Source: Aurantiochytrium sp. KH105 (Eukaryota; Sar; Bigyra; Thraustochytrida; Thraustochytriidae). Taken from it: a stretch of DNA of 64,000 bases. The notes under the pieces were generated by a model. The model did no database searches, was not told where the DNA came from, and worked only from the letters and a program-made list of their open reading frames with translations. This document shows, piece after piece, positions 30,887-40,522 of the stretch. How positions within the stretch are numbered: the first letter of the stretch is position 1; each line of letters starts with the position of its first letter. The DNA is taken from assembly GCA_003116975.1 (NCBI GenBank), contig BGKB01000079.1:124001-188000 (forward strand), given 5' to 3'. A program made the translations under genes and the position numbers.

Positions 30887-32302
30887 ATGGCGCACGTCAT
30901 TAAGCCCGTGCGCGCGCGCGTCGCAGAGGACTGTCTGGCGCTCGGTGTGCCAGGGTCCCAGGAACCGCGTCAGCGCGTTCGCAAAGGCAGTCTTGTCAGA
31001 CTCACACACGAGTACAAGACTGCATATTATGGCCGCCTCGAACAGGATGGCTCGCCGGTGTGGCTCGAGAAAGACGTCCTGAGCTTTCACAAAAAGGCAT
31101 CGAAAGGAGGAGGGGATCAAGAAGAAGAGGAAAAAGATCAAGAAGAGGAAGCAAAACACGGCACTTTAGACCCTGGCATGGCCGAAGAAAAGCACAAAGG
31201 CGCAAAATTAGCCAAAGACAAACCTCGTCTGCCACCTGGGTTCAGTGTCGCGAGCGTCTCCACACCTGCGCATGCCCTTTACCCCTTTGATCCAGTCAGC
31301 CAAAAGGTTCCATCCGGTCTCGAACTTCAAGTCGGCGACAAAGTCGTCGTGCTCGGTCATCAACAGGCGTGGTACTTTGGAAAGAGCGCGCGGACAGCCG
31401 CCTCGGGTATATTCCCCAAGTCCTTTGTCCAAGTTGACGAAGACGGCACGTCCAAGCATGCAGAAAAGACGCCAAAACAAGAGGCCAAACGCGTAACCAA
31501 AACAAAGCCCTCTCCCAGAAATGCTGCCACTGCATCGGAAGACAACTCTCGCCAGGCCGCGCACCCCTCCTCACTAGGCAATCAATCAAAACATGCGAAC
31601 AGGTCTCTTTCCTATGGCCGCCATGCAAAGACGCGCGACAGCGCACTCGACGACGAGGAGGGCTCCCATGTGGACGCGTCAGAAAAGTTACTGGAGAAAC
31701 ATTCACAACAGACCGCGCATCGACGCCGTCGGTCTTCGGCCTCCTCGGCAAGCTCGTCCGCTTCTTCTCAATTGCATGCGTCTGCCAGGCCGCCCACGGC
31801 AAAACACCACCACCATCGAGCTTCCGCATCGGCGGTGACTTCGACCCCTGCTCTCTCTGAAGAGGCTCTTGCGCTTATTGCCAAGCTGCGCGAAGAGATT
31901 CCCGTCACGAATGAGCTCACAAAGGAAGTCTTTGACCACATTCGTCGGCACTGCTCCCGAAGCTTCGCCCTGCTCGTTCTTCAGGAGTTCGAGAGACGGA
32001 GCAAAGCACAGGAAGTCACCACAAAGGCAGCAGCGGCCGCCGTGCGCGAGGAGGCCGATCGTGACATTCGTTTCCTACTCGACGAGGTCGACAGACTCTC
32101 TACAGGCCATGCTCCAGACGAGGTCAAAGCTCTTCGCGCCGACAATGATGACAAGACCAGGCAAATTGCCGCCTTTGAGCAAAAGGTCAAGGAGCTACAA
32201 GCCAAGATTGCCGCTCTCGAAAATGAAGAATGGCTGCGCAACGAGCTTGCTGTCCTCAAGCAAGACGGAGCGGACGACGCAGCGGACGCTGCTGACGCGT
32301 AG
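30887..32302 (+). CDS. SH3-domain and coiled-coil adaptor-like protein
   Basis: A 471-residue single-exon protein starting at ATG 30887 (MAHVIKPVRARVAEDC). The open frame continues upstream only to non-ATG codons. A recognisable SH3 domain spans about residues 128-184: ALYPFDP, the LELQVGDKVVVL strand, AWYFGKS with the conserved Trp, and the GIFPKSFVQV end. An N-terminal block, about 30-68 (VRKGSLVRLTHEYKTAYYGRL), may be a second, divergent SH3-like fold. Acidic/Lys (about 70-110) and Ser/His-rich linkers flank the SH3. The last ~140 residues are strongly helical with heptads (VKELQAKIAALENEEW), a likely coiled coil. SH3 domains bind Pro-rich partners in cytoskeletal or membrane-trafficking complexes; no specific family is recognised. 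Confidence 0.86.
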   Translation: MAHVIKPVRARVAEDCLALGVPGSQEPRQRVRKGSLVRLTHEYKTAYYGRLEQDGSPVWLEKDVLSFHKKASKGGGDQEEEEKDQEEEAKHGTLDPGMAEEKHKGAKLAKDKPRLPPGFSVASVSTPAHALYPFDPVSQKVPSGLELQVGDKVVVLGHQQAWYFGKSARTAASGIFPKSFVQVDEDGTSKHAEKTPKQEAKRVTKTKPSPRNAATASEDNSRQAAHPSSLGNQSKHANRSLSYGRHAKTRDSALDDEEGSHVDASEKLLEKHSQQTAHRRRRSSASSASSSASSQLHASARPPTAKHHHHRASASAVTSTPALSEEALALIAKLREEIPVTNELTKEVFDHIRRHCSRSFALLVLQEFERRSKAQEVTTKAAAAAVREEADRDIRFLLDEVDRLSTGHAPDEVKALRADNDDKTRQIAAFEQKVKELQAKIAALENEEWLRNELAVLKQDGADDAADAADA

Positions 32303-32660
32303 TTGTTCCCAATTTCTGGCTCTTGGTGTTGTTCTTTTCTCCCGAGGTCAAAGAAATACCCAACTGTGGCCTCTTTCTTGTACCCTTTTTTTAAAGTGCG
32401 TTCAATCAATGTGGTTCTTTGCTACGCTCCACGTCTCCTCTCAACACGTTCCCTTCTTTCTCTTGCCTCAGGCCCAACACACCAAGATCAACAAGCGAAA
32501 GAGGACCTCGTAGTCGTATGCAAATAAAAGCCATTGCAATGCTTCTTGCGAATACCTCTCCTTTTCTTCTTCTGCTTCTTCTTCGTCAAATTTTCGACCC
32601 AGATGACCAACCTAAAAAAACATTCATCTTCTTTCTCCTTTCTTTCTCTTTTGTTGAGAT
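32303..32660. other. convergent 3' intergenic gap
   Basis: About 358 pyrimidine-rich bases lie between the SH3 gene stop and the TBC gene stop, presumably overlapping or adjacent 3' UTRs. Nothing else is seen. Confidence 0.6.
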
Positions 32661-35600
32661 CTACAGAATGATCTGGCCTTGAATTGTTGCGAGTTGGTCG
32701 CCAAAATGAACTCGCCACGCCTCCACGTGACAAAGCTTGACTTGATCGGAAAGGTCGTCCAACAGAACTTGATTCGCGTGGGACTCAGCGTCCGCAGACT
32801 GACCCGACAGCAAGCCGTCAAACGTCTCGATTTGCAGAGCAATATGGTCAACGCGCGCTGCGTCACAGAGCTTGGCCTGCATATTGTACGTAGAGGTGTG
32901 CAGGTACGATGCCAGCTCCTTGATGAGCGCACGGCACGAGACTGTCGCGGCCACGTCTGCGAGCTGCGACATTTCCAATGTCAAATGATAGTTACTTCGC
33001 AACGCCCAGTACAATGCGCGCCAGTGCTGGCTGTTGCTCAAACTAATCTCGCGTACCTTGTGCACATCCAGGTGTTGCAGTGAGCGCACCGTAACGGGCA
33101 CCTCGCGAGACAGCCGCGGAACCTCCCCCCCTCGCTCCACAGAAGTTTGGGCGCCTAGAGGACTGCTGCGCGAACGCGACTTTTTCACTCCAAAAGGCGG
33201 CTCGAGCCCATCGGCGACGAATTCATCCAGTCCAAGACCTCCGGTGCTCTGGCCTGATCCAGAGGCAGCTCCTCGGGCGCTCGATCCTGCTGACGAAAGC
33301 TCATTCCTCCCCGAGCCAGCGACGGATCGTCGCGAGTGGCTGCGCATTGAGGGCGAAAACGAATCGCCGCGTCCCGGCGCATAACTCTTGAATCGACGAT
33401 GTGCGCCAAGAGCCTTTTGCGTTGATCGCAAATCCATCTCGCGCGCGTGCGCCCATGTCGCGAGGTACAACGTTGCGCCACGATCGAGGCTCCAGACACG
33501 GAGCTGGTAGTCGAAAGCATGGTTAAACTCTGCAGTTGGTGCCAAGGTGTCGGCATCCTCCTCGGTATCGCTCGACTGCAGAGGTGTGGCCGCCTCTTCC
33601 GTGGGCGACGTAGATCTTTGCGGCCGGCGCCCGTTCCGCGTCGCTTGCGGCCCGGCGCTTGCGTCAGTCGGGGAGGAAGAAGCATTCAAGATAGCAGCGT
33701 CAATGTCCCCGCGCAGTGCCTCAGCAATTTGGTCATACAAGGAGGAAATGCGAATGCCCGTTTCTGCGTCAAGCGTCTCATAGAGGCGAATTTCCTGGTT
33801 CTCGGCGTGCACTTTGCGCGCCAAAAGCAGCAAAACAAGGTGCGTGCGCCACTCTTGACGGTCCTTGTCCTCCACCTCGGGATCGGAACCCAAGGAACCT
33901 AAAAGACCGCCGCTACCAATACCAGCGCTGCCCAGTCCTGCATCTTCGAGGCTGTCGAAGCGACCTCTCCGACCTGCGCCCCCGGGCCTTGCGCCAGGTG
34001 GCAGCAGGCGTTGCTTGAGCAAAGAAGATGATGAAGGAGAAGAAGATGACGATGGCAAGGATGCCGAGAGTGAGGATGACGCACCTCCAGCTCCGGCCCC
34101 TAGCCCCGTGCCCAATCCAGATGCCGACCCCGCTGTGGACGTCAGGGACGCAGTCGGTGATGCAGCCTGCGCACTTGCTGCGCTGGGGGTAGCACTGGAG
34201 GATGTACCCGAGGAGCGTCGCGGCAAAAAGACGTTGCGAAGTTTCTTACGCCACGGTACCACCTTGGCAATGGTCTCTGCACCAGAGGGCGCAATGAGCT
34301 TGAAGAGCTCGTCCAACAGAGCACTTGAGTTCTTGTAAAGCGGAATTGCGTCTCGTGAGGTGCGAATACATTGATACAATCGATCGAGAAGTAGCATGAG
34401 TGAGTTCTCCTCGCTCACATCTCGTGAGGCTTCTAGGAGAGCATCCATGAGCCCTTCAAGCAAAGCACGCATGCCGAGGTAGCTGTCCGGGGCGCGCCAG
34501 ACATCCGCCGTGCTTGAAACGTCTCCAAAATGGTCGCTGCTTGCATCTCGATTCAAGGAAGAAACACCGCCATCGGCGCTGGAAGGTGGCGTCGAGAGGC
34601 TCGAACTCGACAAGGCTTGTATGAGTATTGGCTCCGCAGCAGATGGCGAAGCGGCAGCCGCAGAAGGAGGAGGAGGAGGAGGTACAGCTGGCGCTGCTCG
34701 CGAGGTTCGACGTTTCCCTGAACCACCCCCTTCTCCTGTGACTGCAATATTTACACCCGACGCGTCTTTTTTGTGCTGCAAAGTAGCTCCGCCGTCAGAG
34801 TTGGTCATGGTCCCCGGCAAGAGCGGCGAGGCACTGGTAGGCGGACCAGGTCCACGTCCGAGATCAGAATGCTGTTGTAGCAAAATCTCAGCGTACCCGT
34901 TGCGTTTGAGAATGTCCGTGCACGTGGCGATGGCTGCTTGGCGGTACTCTTCCGCTGTTGCGTTCGCAAAGGGGTGTCGCAAATTTGAAACAATCCAAAC
35001 AATGCGAAGATTCAGCTGACGTGAGCTTGCATCCTCTGTGCCAGAGAGTCCGTGCGGAGATGCCCCGTTTTGTTGCAAGGTTGCGTTTCCTCCGTCACCA
35101 GTGCTATTACGTTGAAAATTCTGGCTCTGGCTCTGATTCGAGAACAATTTGAGCCGGTACCGCGATCCACCAAAGGACAGCGGAGAAGACGTCGACGAGG
35201 ATGTCAAAGGGGTAGAAGACGAAACGGTCGACGGCTGCAGCGCGGACGGGGCATTCGAGGTCCGCCGCCCCGAAGACGTGTGCGCAGAAAGAAGCTCTTG
35301 GTCGCGCTCGCGCGCCATTTGCAAGAGGACATCCATGTTACACCAGTGCATGGGGGCGCTCTTTCGAAAATCCGCAATCGTCCCCGGGTCGAGCGCCATG
35401 CACCATTGCAAGAGGGAACGGTGAAAGGTCTCAATAAATGCTGGATCGCTGCTTTGCATGGTCTCGAGACTGAGATTGAGCGTGTCCATGAGTGAGCCAG
35501 AGTCGGTTTGCTGCATAAGCGAAGGCTCGTTCATCTTGAAGAGCGAGAGGAGCGCTGCAAAAAGTGTAGTTTCGCCATTTGCGAGCATAACATCGTAAAA

Positions 35601-36437
35601 TTGGTGCAGGCGCGAGCTGCCAGGGGGCAGGACGCTGCAAAAGAGGCTGAGCAGAGGGCCAATAAAGAGATACGAGACGTCGAGGTCACACTTTTTCAAA
35701 TGCGCCATAAGCTCCGGGAAATACTGCTCAAGGAGTTGCTGCACGACCCAGACATCGCGCTTGAGACCAGCAATGTCGGAGGTAAAATAGTCTGGAGCAA
35801 TGCGGCTCGTGTAGCAGACGTGCATGACAAGCCAAAACGAGAGCTCTTCGCTCGCGGTAACAAAGAGAAACTCCGCCGCAAAAAGGTTCATTCCCTGCGT
35901 GTACCCATTGCGCCGGTCGTGCACGGCGTATGCGCGTAAAATATGACGAAGACGCCTCCGCCAGGCGAGAGCTTGTTCTTCGGGTAAGCTGTCCCACAGC
36001 GAGCCAGACCGTGCAATGTCCTTTTCGATCTGAATGCGAGAGGCCTCGTCGACGTTTTCGTCAGAGACGTCGAGTTTCCAAAAGTACCCAGTTTCCTGGG
36101 CCATCTCGGCCTCGGCGCGCAGCGCGACCAGTCGCCACACTTCGACGCGGGCGCATTTACCGCCACGCTCGGTGAGCGCGCTAAAGGCCTCGAGAAGCTC
36201 CTTGAAAAGTGGGTGAGTGTACGAGACTCTTCGTCGACGACCTCCGGCCTTGTATTTGCGCTTGCAGCCTTCGAGCATGCGAAAGAGCAGGTCTCCGGAA
36301 ATGACTTCTGCGCGAGCGCTTGTTGCGACACGCGCAGGGACGGGCGGTGGCACCGCAGACATCGACATGAGTGACGGTGACGATGTCGATGACAATGACG
36401 ACGTCAACCTGGCAACCTCAACGCCGCTGCCGCCCAT
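32661..36437 (-). CDS. TBC-domain Rab GTPase-activating protein
   Basis: A 1258-residue single-exon protein. The frame extends to a TTG at 36449, but the first ATG is 36437 (MGGSGVEVARL). A TBC domain spans about residues 95-365. The arginine-finger motif is IEKDIARSG (Arg about 143) and the glutamine-finger motif is NGYTQGMN (Gln about 181), so both catalytic fingers are present. The helical continuation includes FWLVMHVC, FPELMAHLKKCDLDVSYLFIGPLLSLFC and ETLFAALLSLFKMN-type segments. Beyond the TBC domain lie about 900 residues of Ser/Ala/Gly-rich linkers and scattered helical blocks with no recognised domain; the last ~130 residues are well-ordered helical sequence. TBC proteins switch off Rabs by accelerating GTP hydrolysis; the Rab target cannot be read from sequence. 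A triple CACTTG cluster lies upstream at 37128-37175. Confidence 0.9.
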   Translation of the reverse strand: MGGSGVEVARLTSSLSSTSSPSLMSMSAVPPPVPARVATSARAEVISGDLLFRMLEGCKRKYKAGGRRRRVSYTHPLFKELLEAFSALTERGGKCARVEVWRLVALRAEAEMAQETGYFWKLDVSDENVDEASRIQIEKDIARSGSLWDSLPEEQALAWRRRLRHILRAYAVHDRRNGYTQGMNLFAAEFLFVTASEELSFWLVMHVCYTSRIAPDYFTSDIAGLKRDVWVVQQLLEQYFPELMAHLKKCDLDVSYLFIGPLLSLFCSVLPPGSSRLHQFYDVMLANGETTLFAALLSLFKMNEPSLMQQTDSGSLMDTLNLSLETMQSSDPAFIETFHRSLLQWCMALDPGTIADFRKSAPMHWCNMDVLLQMARERDQELLSAHTSSGRRTSNAPSALQPSTVSSSTPLTSSSTSSPLSFGGSRYRLKLFSNQSQSQNFQRNSTGDGGNATLQQNGASPHGLSGTEDASSRQLNLRIVWIVSNLRHPFANATAEEYRQAAIATCTDILKRNGYAEILLQQHSDLGRGPGPPTSASPLLPGTMTNSDGGATLQHKKDASGVNIAVTGEGGGSGKRRTSRAAPAVPPPPPPSAAAASPSAAEPILIQALSSSSLSTPPSSADGGVSSLNRDASSDHFGDVSSTADVWRAPDSYLGMRALLEGLMDALLEASRDVSEENSLMLLLDRLYQCIRTSRDAIPLYKNSSALLDELFKLIAPSGAETIAKVVPWRKKLRNVFLPRRSSGTSSSATPSAASAQAASPTASLTSTAGSASGLGTGLGAGAGGASSSLSASLPSSSSSPSSSSLLKQRLLPPGARPGGAGRRGRFDSLEDAGLGSAGIGSGGLLGSLGSDPEVEDKDRQEWRTHLVLLLLARKVHAENQEIRLYETLDAETGIRISSLYDQIAEALRGDIDAAILNASSSPTDASAGPQATRNGRRPQRSTSPTEEAATPLQSSDTEEDADTLAPTAEFNHAFDYQLRVWSLDRGATLYLATWAHAREMDLRSTQKALGAHRRFKSYAPGRGDSFSPSMRSHSRRSVAGSGRNELSSAGSSARGAASGSGQSTGGLGLDEFVADGLEPPFGVKKSRSRSSPLGAQTSVERGGEVPRLSREVPVTVRSLQHLDVHKVREISLSNSQHWRALYWALRSNYHLTLEMSQLADVAATVSCRALIKELASYLHTSTYNMQAKLCDAARVDHIALQIETFDGLLSGQSADAESHANQVLLDDLSDQVKLCHVEAWRVHFGDQLATIQGQIIL

Positions 36438-37952
36438 GCAGACGTGCAAGTCGTCGACGGTCCTTACTTTGTTTGAAGACTCAAATGGGGGCAGGATTCA
36501 AGGGAAGCGAAGCAGAGGAAGACTACGCAGGCACGCAGGCAACGCACGTACGCGGGCTCTTTCTTGCTGACAGAGCACGTTTTCCTCGACGCGCTGCTTC
36601 CCTGCCTCTCTCTTCCTCTGGGTTCTCTTCCGCGCACTACCGACAGCGACGTACTGGCCAGCTGCCGGAGCAGTTGGTCGGTCGGTCGGCCGGCCGGCTG
36701 CAGTCCAAAGAGAGCTTTACTTTGGCGGGCAAGTTGTTTGCTTTTTCCACGGGTGTGCGTCCCGCGAGCCGCGCGCTTCCCCTCCTTCCTCCGGCGCGCG
36801 CCCTGCGCGCGGCGCCTGGTGCTCCGCGGCGCCCAACCCGCTCTGGGGCCGCCGCCTCCGCGCGGCTCGCGCTGGGGCCTCGAGCCGAAATGGATTGGTT
36901 TTCAAACCCAAATCCCGACGCCGCGCGCGCAGCAGCAGCAGCAGCAGCAGCAGCTGCTGCTAACGCGGCGCGGCGAGGCGAGGCGAGGCAGACGGACGCC
37001 GCGCGACGTCGCGTCGGCCGGCCGGCCCGCCTGGCCGCGAGCTCGCCTCCAGCGCGCCGGACCGACTCGGCCTCGCGTGGCCACGCGAGTTCGGGTTCTG
37101 CCGCGGCCCCGCCGCCGCGCTTTGCCCCACTTGCGCGCGCCTTGCTTCACTTGCCGCGCCGCGATACTCCACTTGGCCGGCGCGGCTTCCCCTTGCTGCC
37201 ACTGTTCCTTTCCTTCCTCTCCTTTGCTTCATTGATTCGTCTCTGTTTCCTCGTTGCTTTCCTTCTCGCTTTCTCGCTGCATTTCCCACTGGCAGAGAGC
37301 GTCGGCGAGCTCGCCAGGGCGCGCACGCAAAAAGGAGGAGAACCTCGCCGCTCCCCGCGAGGACGGACGTGCCTCGCCAAGGTCGCGAGTCCGCGCGTCT
37401 GCAGCCCGCTGTGCGTGCTGACAAAGCTCCGAGGGAGGAGGGTTCACACCTGCAGCAGCGAGGGTGGGTAATGCGTGTATACAGTGCAGTGCAGAGATGT
37501 GACCTGGCCAGTCGAGGAGACAGCTCGCGCGCGCAGGGGACGACTTTTTTTCCCGCTGCTCTGGAAGGAGAAAACGAAGCCTTGACTCGCGCACGGCGCG
37601 CGGGGAGGAGGAGCGAGCTGCTGCTGCTGCTGCTGCTGCTGCCGGCGTCTGCGTCCAGCGGGCGCGGGCGACCGCCAAGGGCAATGGGAGAAACTCTAGA
37701 ACTCTTTTTCGTTTATAGTATGGTAGTTGACAGGTGAGCAGAGCAAAAGGCTGGCTCGAGGGAGTGCGCAAAGCTGGCTGGTGGGACGTTCGAAAAGCGT
37801 CGGTCATCCTTGGCACGCGCACGCGGTGCACGGCCGTACACACGTAGTACGTGGCCCGACTCGCCTTCGCCTCGACAAGGCTTCACTCTCGTCCAAGTCA
37901 CCGATCAGAGCAGAACCATCTATGGCTGGTGGTCCAGACGGAGGAGTCCGAC
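36438..37952. promoter_or_regulatory. upstream region of the TBC gene
   Basis: About 1.5 kb between the TBC start and the stop of the next minus-strand gene. It is GC-rich, with CAG (36936-36960) and CTG (37618-37642) runs and a CACTTG triplet (37128-37175). Plus-strand open frames here (for example 36371-37471) are low-complexity and overlapping and are not called. Confidence 0.55.
37128..37175. promoter_or_regulatory. triple CACTTGC motif cluster upstream of the TBC gene
   Basis: CACTTG at 37128-37133, 37148-37153 and 37170-37175, all in the same orientation, with spacings of 20 and 22 bp. The first two are followed by C plus G/C, the third by GCC. The cluster is about 690-740 bp upstream of the minus-strand ATG at 36437. 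Flanks such as CCCCACTTGCG and CTTCACTTGC repeat those near Tim17 and the Gln-rich gene. Confidence 0.5.
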
Positions 37953-40322
37953 TCATTGCTCGTCGAGAAAGGACAGATCGAGCGACACGTTGATTTCCGA
38001 GGACGATGGCGAAGAAGAAAGCATTGTAGGCCTTGTTGGCGCAGGCGCAGGCGCAAAGCTGGGCGCTCTAGCCGATGGCGTGACTTTGCTCGTCGAAAGG
38101 TTATTCGCAAAGATCTTGCTGTCGAAAAAAGCATCCGAAGACGACACTGTCGACGCTGTCGAAGGTGAAGACGTCGCGGCAGGCGAAAAACAGGGCGGCT
38201 CAAAGCTTGAGAGCGACCACGGCGTGGCAGCCGTATCGACGGTGGGCTTGGTGGACTGAGTCGAAGGCAAAGGGGAAAGAGCGACCGGCCTCGCAGCACC
38301 CGCAAACGAGAGCGAATTCACGGAAGAAGAAGAAGAAGAAGAAGAAGAAGAAGGGGCAACATGTTGGCGAAATCCGACTTGCGGATGTGACAGTGACTGA
38401 GGAGGCGATTGCATTGGCGAATGTACCCGAGTCTGAGTCGGAGTCTGAGTCAGCATTGGCGTTGGCGTTGGCATTGGCGGGGGCGGTAAGTGGACATTGG
38501 TCGGCAAAGGGGACTTGCGATCAGAATGGGCATGGAATTGGGCATGAACATCAGGATGGGACTTGACTTTAGGTTGTTGCGGGTGCAAAGGACGCTTGTT
38601 GGGCGTTCCTGCCTGCGTATGCTGCGAAGCTCGATTTCCGCCGCCCCCTCGCTTGCCTCGACGTGTCTTTTTACCATTTTGACGGTGAGGTGTGGTCGTT
38701 CCTTGCTGCTGTGATTGCGCTTGCTGGTGCTGGTGCTGATGCAGGTTGTGCTGTGTGCCTGCCGCGCGAGTAATCTGACGAGCACTCGCCGCCGTTGGCG
38801 TTGTCGGTCCTGATTTCTTGCATGATCCTGCGCTGGTTGTACTGGCGGTGCTGCTGCTGTTATTACGGCGACGCGAGTTTTGCTGAGCGGTGGCGGTGGT
38901 GGTGACAATACTTTCCGAGGAAAAATTGGAGTTCGTGCGGCGTGAGCGGAGACGCGCTGCATTGCGCGAGCGCTCAGGCGTAATCCACTGCTGCTGCTGC
39001 GGGGAGCTCACAGCGGCAATCTCTGGCTCAGCGCTCGAGTCCTTGACGTTGACATGCTCGTAGTGGCAATTTTGATCAGAAGCCTCGCTGGCCGTGCTCG
39101 CTGGAGAAAAGTCGAGAGAGCACATGCGATGTTCGGCTTCAAGCACGGCACACAGCGACAGCGTGGCAGGCTCAGCAAAGAGCCCAACGCCGGCCGCAGA
39201 TGTTGCGCAATAGTCAATAAATTGCTGGAGGCGCTGCGAAAAAAGCGCGCGCGCCTTGCGGTCCGAAATGGTAATAAGAGAATACAGACTTGAGGTGCTC
39301 CGAAAAGGAGATGAACCCGATGACGGCGCCGCGAGACATGCTTTCGCAAATGACTGCGAGAGATGGGCAAGACACAAGCGCAGACAAAGACTGGCGGGGA
39401 CGCGACAGCTGTGAGTCGCCACCATCTCGCGCATGTACATTTCAGCATCCTCGACGAGTCCGCAAGCCAAAAGCTCCTCGCAAATGACCTGGCGGGCGTG
39501 CTGCACATCGGTGGCGCTCATGCTGGGTGTTAGAATCTGGAGAGATTTTTTGGCATACGCAGGACAGTCTCGAGAGAAAGCGGCGTGCAGCGCAGCGTCG
39601 CAAATGCGCGCGCAAGCTGCAGAACCGAGATCATCGTGGAGACCCTTGGTGCCGAGCACCTTGAGCATGGCGTCGAGGTCAGCGTCCCCGTTGGCCACAG
39701 TACGCGCGCGAGCGTGCGCTTGACATGGCTTTGGCGCCTCGCTGACATGTCCGACGAGGTCGCGCCACAGCAGCGGCGATGCGTAGTGGATGTTGGCAAT
39801 ATCTTGGGGCTCGAGAAATTCGAGAAGCGTGCGCAGCGGTGCATCACCTTGACGCGTTCGTCGGCGGCGTGGGGCAGATGTCCAGGCGGTAATGCGGGTC
39901 AGGAGGCGCGCCGTCAGCGAATCATCAGCTTTTGTCTGTGTTGACGGCTCGCTTACAAAGCTCGCGGTACGATTTGAAGCGGGGGCATGGGAGTCTGGTT
40001 CTGAAGCAACTGTGGTCGCATTTATCGTAGAATCTGCTTTCTCCGCAACAGAATCACCGTTGTGGCGCGCCGAGGCAGAGTCGCCCTGCGCCGCGTCAGT
40101 GTCCTGGTCGATGTTTTGCGCAGACGTTGGCTCGTGGAGGCCTTTTTGCTGGCACGGCAGCACGTCTTCGACCTTGGTATCCCGCGCGATCATTCTCCTC
40201 GCGACATAGCGATAGGTGGTGTCCAGAACAAGCATGAGCACCATGGCACCCAGGAGCTCCATGGCGTTGACAAACACCTGCTCCGCAATCGCCGCGCTTC
40301 CGGCGACAGCGAGCGCCATCAT
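37953..40322 (-). CDS. membrane-anchored protein with low-complexity C-terminus, function unknown
   Basis: A 789-residue protein from the tandem ATGs at 40322/40319 (MMALAVAGSAA); the open frame runs further upstream only to a TTG. A single hydrophobic helix (about residues 18-36, AMELLGAMVLMLVLD) is followed by a basic RYVARRM, typical of a signal anchor with the bulk of the chain in the cytosol. Residues about 150-390 are helical, and one segment (CGLVEDAEMYMREMV) looks like a single TPR/PPR-type repeat. The C-terminal ~400 residues are Ser/Gln/His/Pro/Thr-rich with a basic KKTRRGKRGGGG patch that could bind nucleic acid, and a poly-Ser run encoded by a GAA array at 38322-38353. No family is recognised; the basic, disordered tail with an anchor could tether RNA or protein complexes to a membrane (speculative). 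Confidence 0.8.
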   Translation of the reverse strand: MMALAVAGSAAIAEQVFVNAMELLGAMVLMLVLDTTYRYVARRMIARDTKVEDVLPCQQKGLHEPTSAQNIDQDTDAAQGDSASARHNGDSVAEKADSTINATTVASEPDSHAPASNRTASFVSEPSTQTKADDSLTARLLTRITAWTSAPRRRRTRQGDAPLRTLLEFLEPQDIANIHYASPLLWRDLVGHVSEAPKPCQAHARARTVANGDADLDAMLKVLGTKGLHDDLGSAACARICDAALHAAFSRDCPAYAKKSLQILTPSMSATDVQHARQVICEELLACGLVEDAEMYMREMVATHSCRVPASLCLRLCLAHLSQSFAKACLAAPSSGSSPFRSTSSLYSLITISDRKARALFSQRLQQFIDYCATSAAGVGLFAEPATLSLCAVLEAEHRMCSLDFSPASTASEASDQNCHYEHVNVKDSSAEPEIAAVSSPQQQQWITPERSRNAARLRSRRTNSNFSSESIVTTTATAQQNSRRRNNSSSTASTTSAGSCKKSGPTTPTAASARQITRAAGTQHNLHQHQHQQAQSQQQGTTTPHRQNGKKTRRGKRGGGGNRASQHTQAGTPNKRPLHPQQPKVKSHPDVHAQFHAHSDRKSPLPTNVHLPPPPMPTPTPMLTQTPTQTRVHSPMQSPPQSLSHPQVGFRQHVAPSSSSSSSSSSVNSLSFAGAARPVALSPLPSTQSTKPTVDTAATPWSLSSFEPPCFSPAATSSPSTASTVSSSDAFFDSKIFANNLSTSKVTPSARAPSFAPAPAPTRPTMLSSSPSSSEINVSLDLSFLDEQ
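38322..38353. repeat. (GAA)n within coding sequence, poly-Ser
   Basis: About ten GAA units; on the coding (minus) strand they read TCT and encode a serine run in the 789-residue protein. Confidence 0.93.
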
Positions 40323-40483
40323 TGCTCCTTCGTCAACGTCCAAGAAGATAACGCACAAGACGTGCACGAAGATGAAGTTGTACGAGAAGCTGCAGAAAAG
40401 AAAGCGGCCGTCGCGTCGCGTCTCTTCTCGTCCCGTCTCGCCAAGCCAAGCCAAAGCGGCGCGCCTCCGCTAGCCTCTCCCGG

Positions 40484-40522
<39 letters not shown>

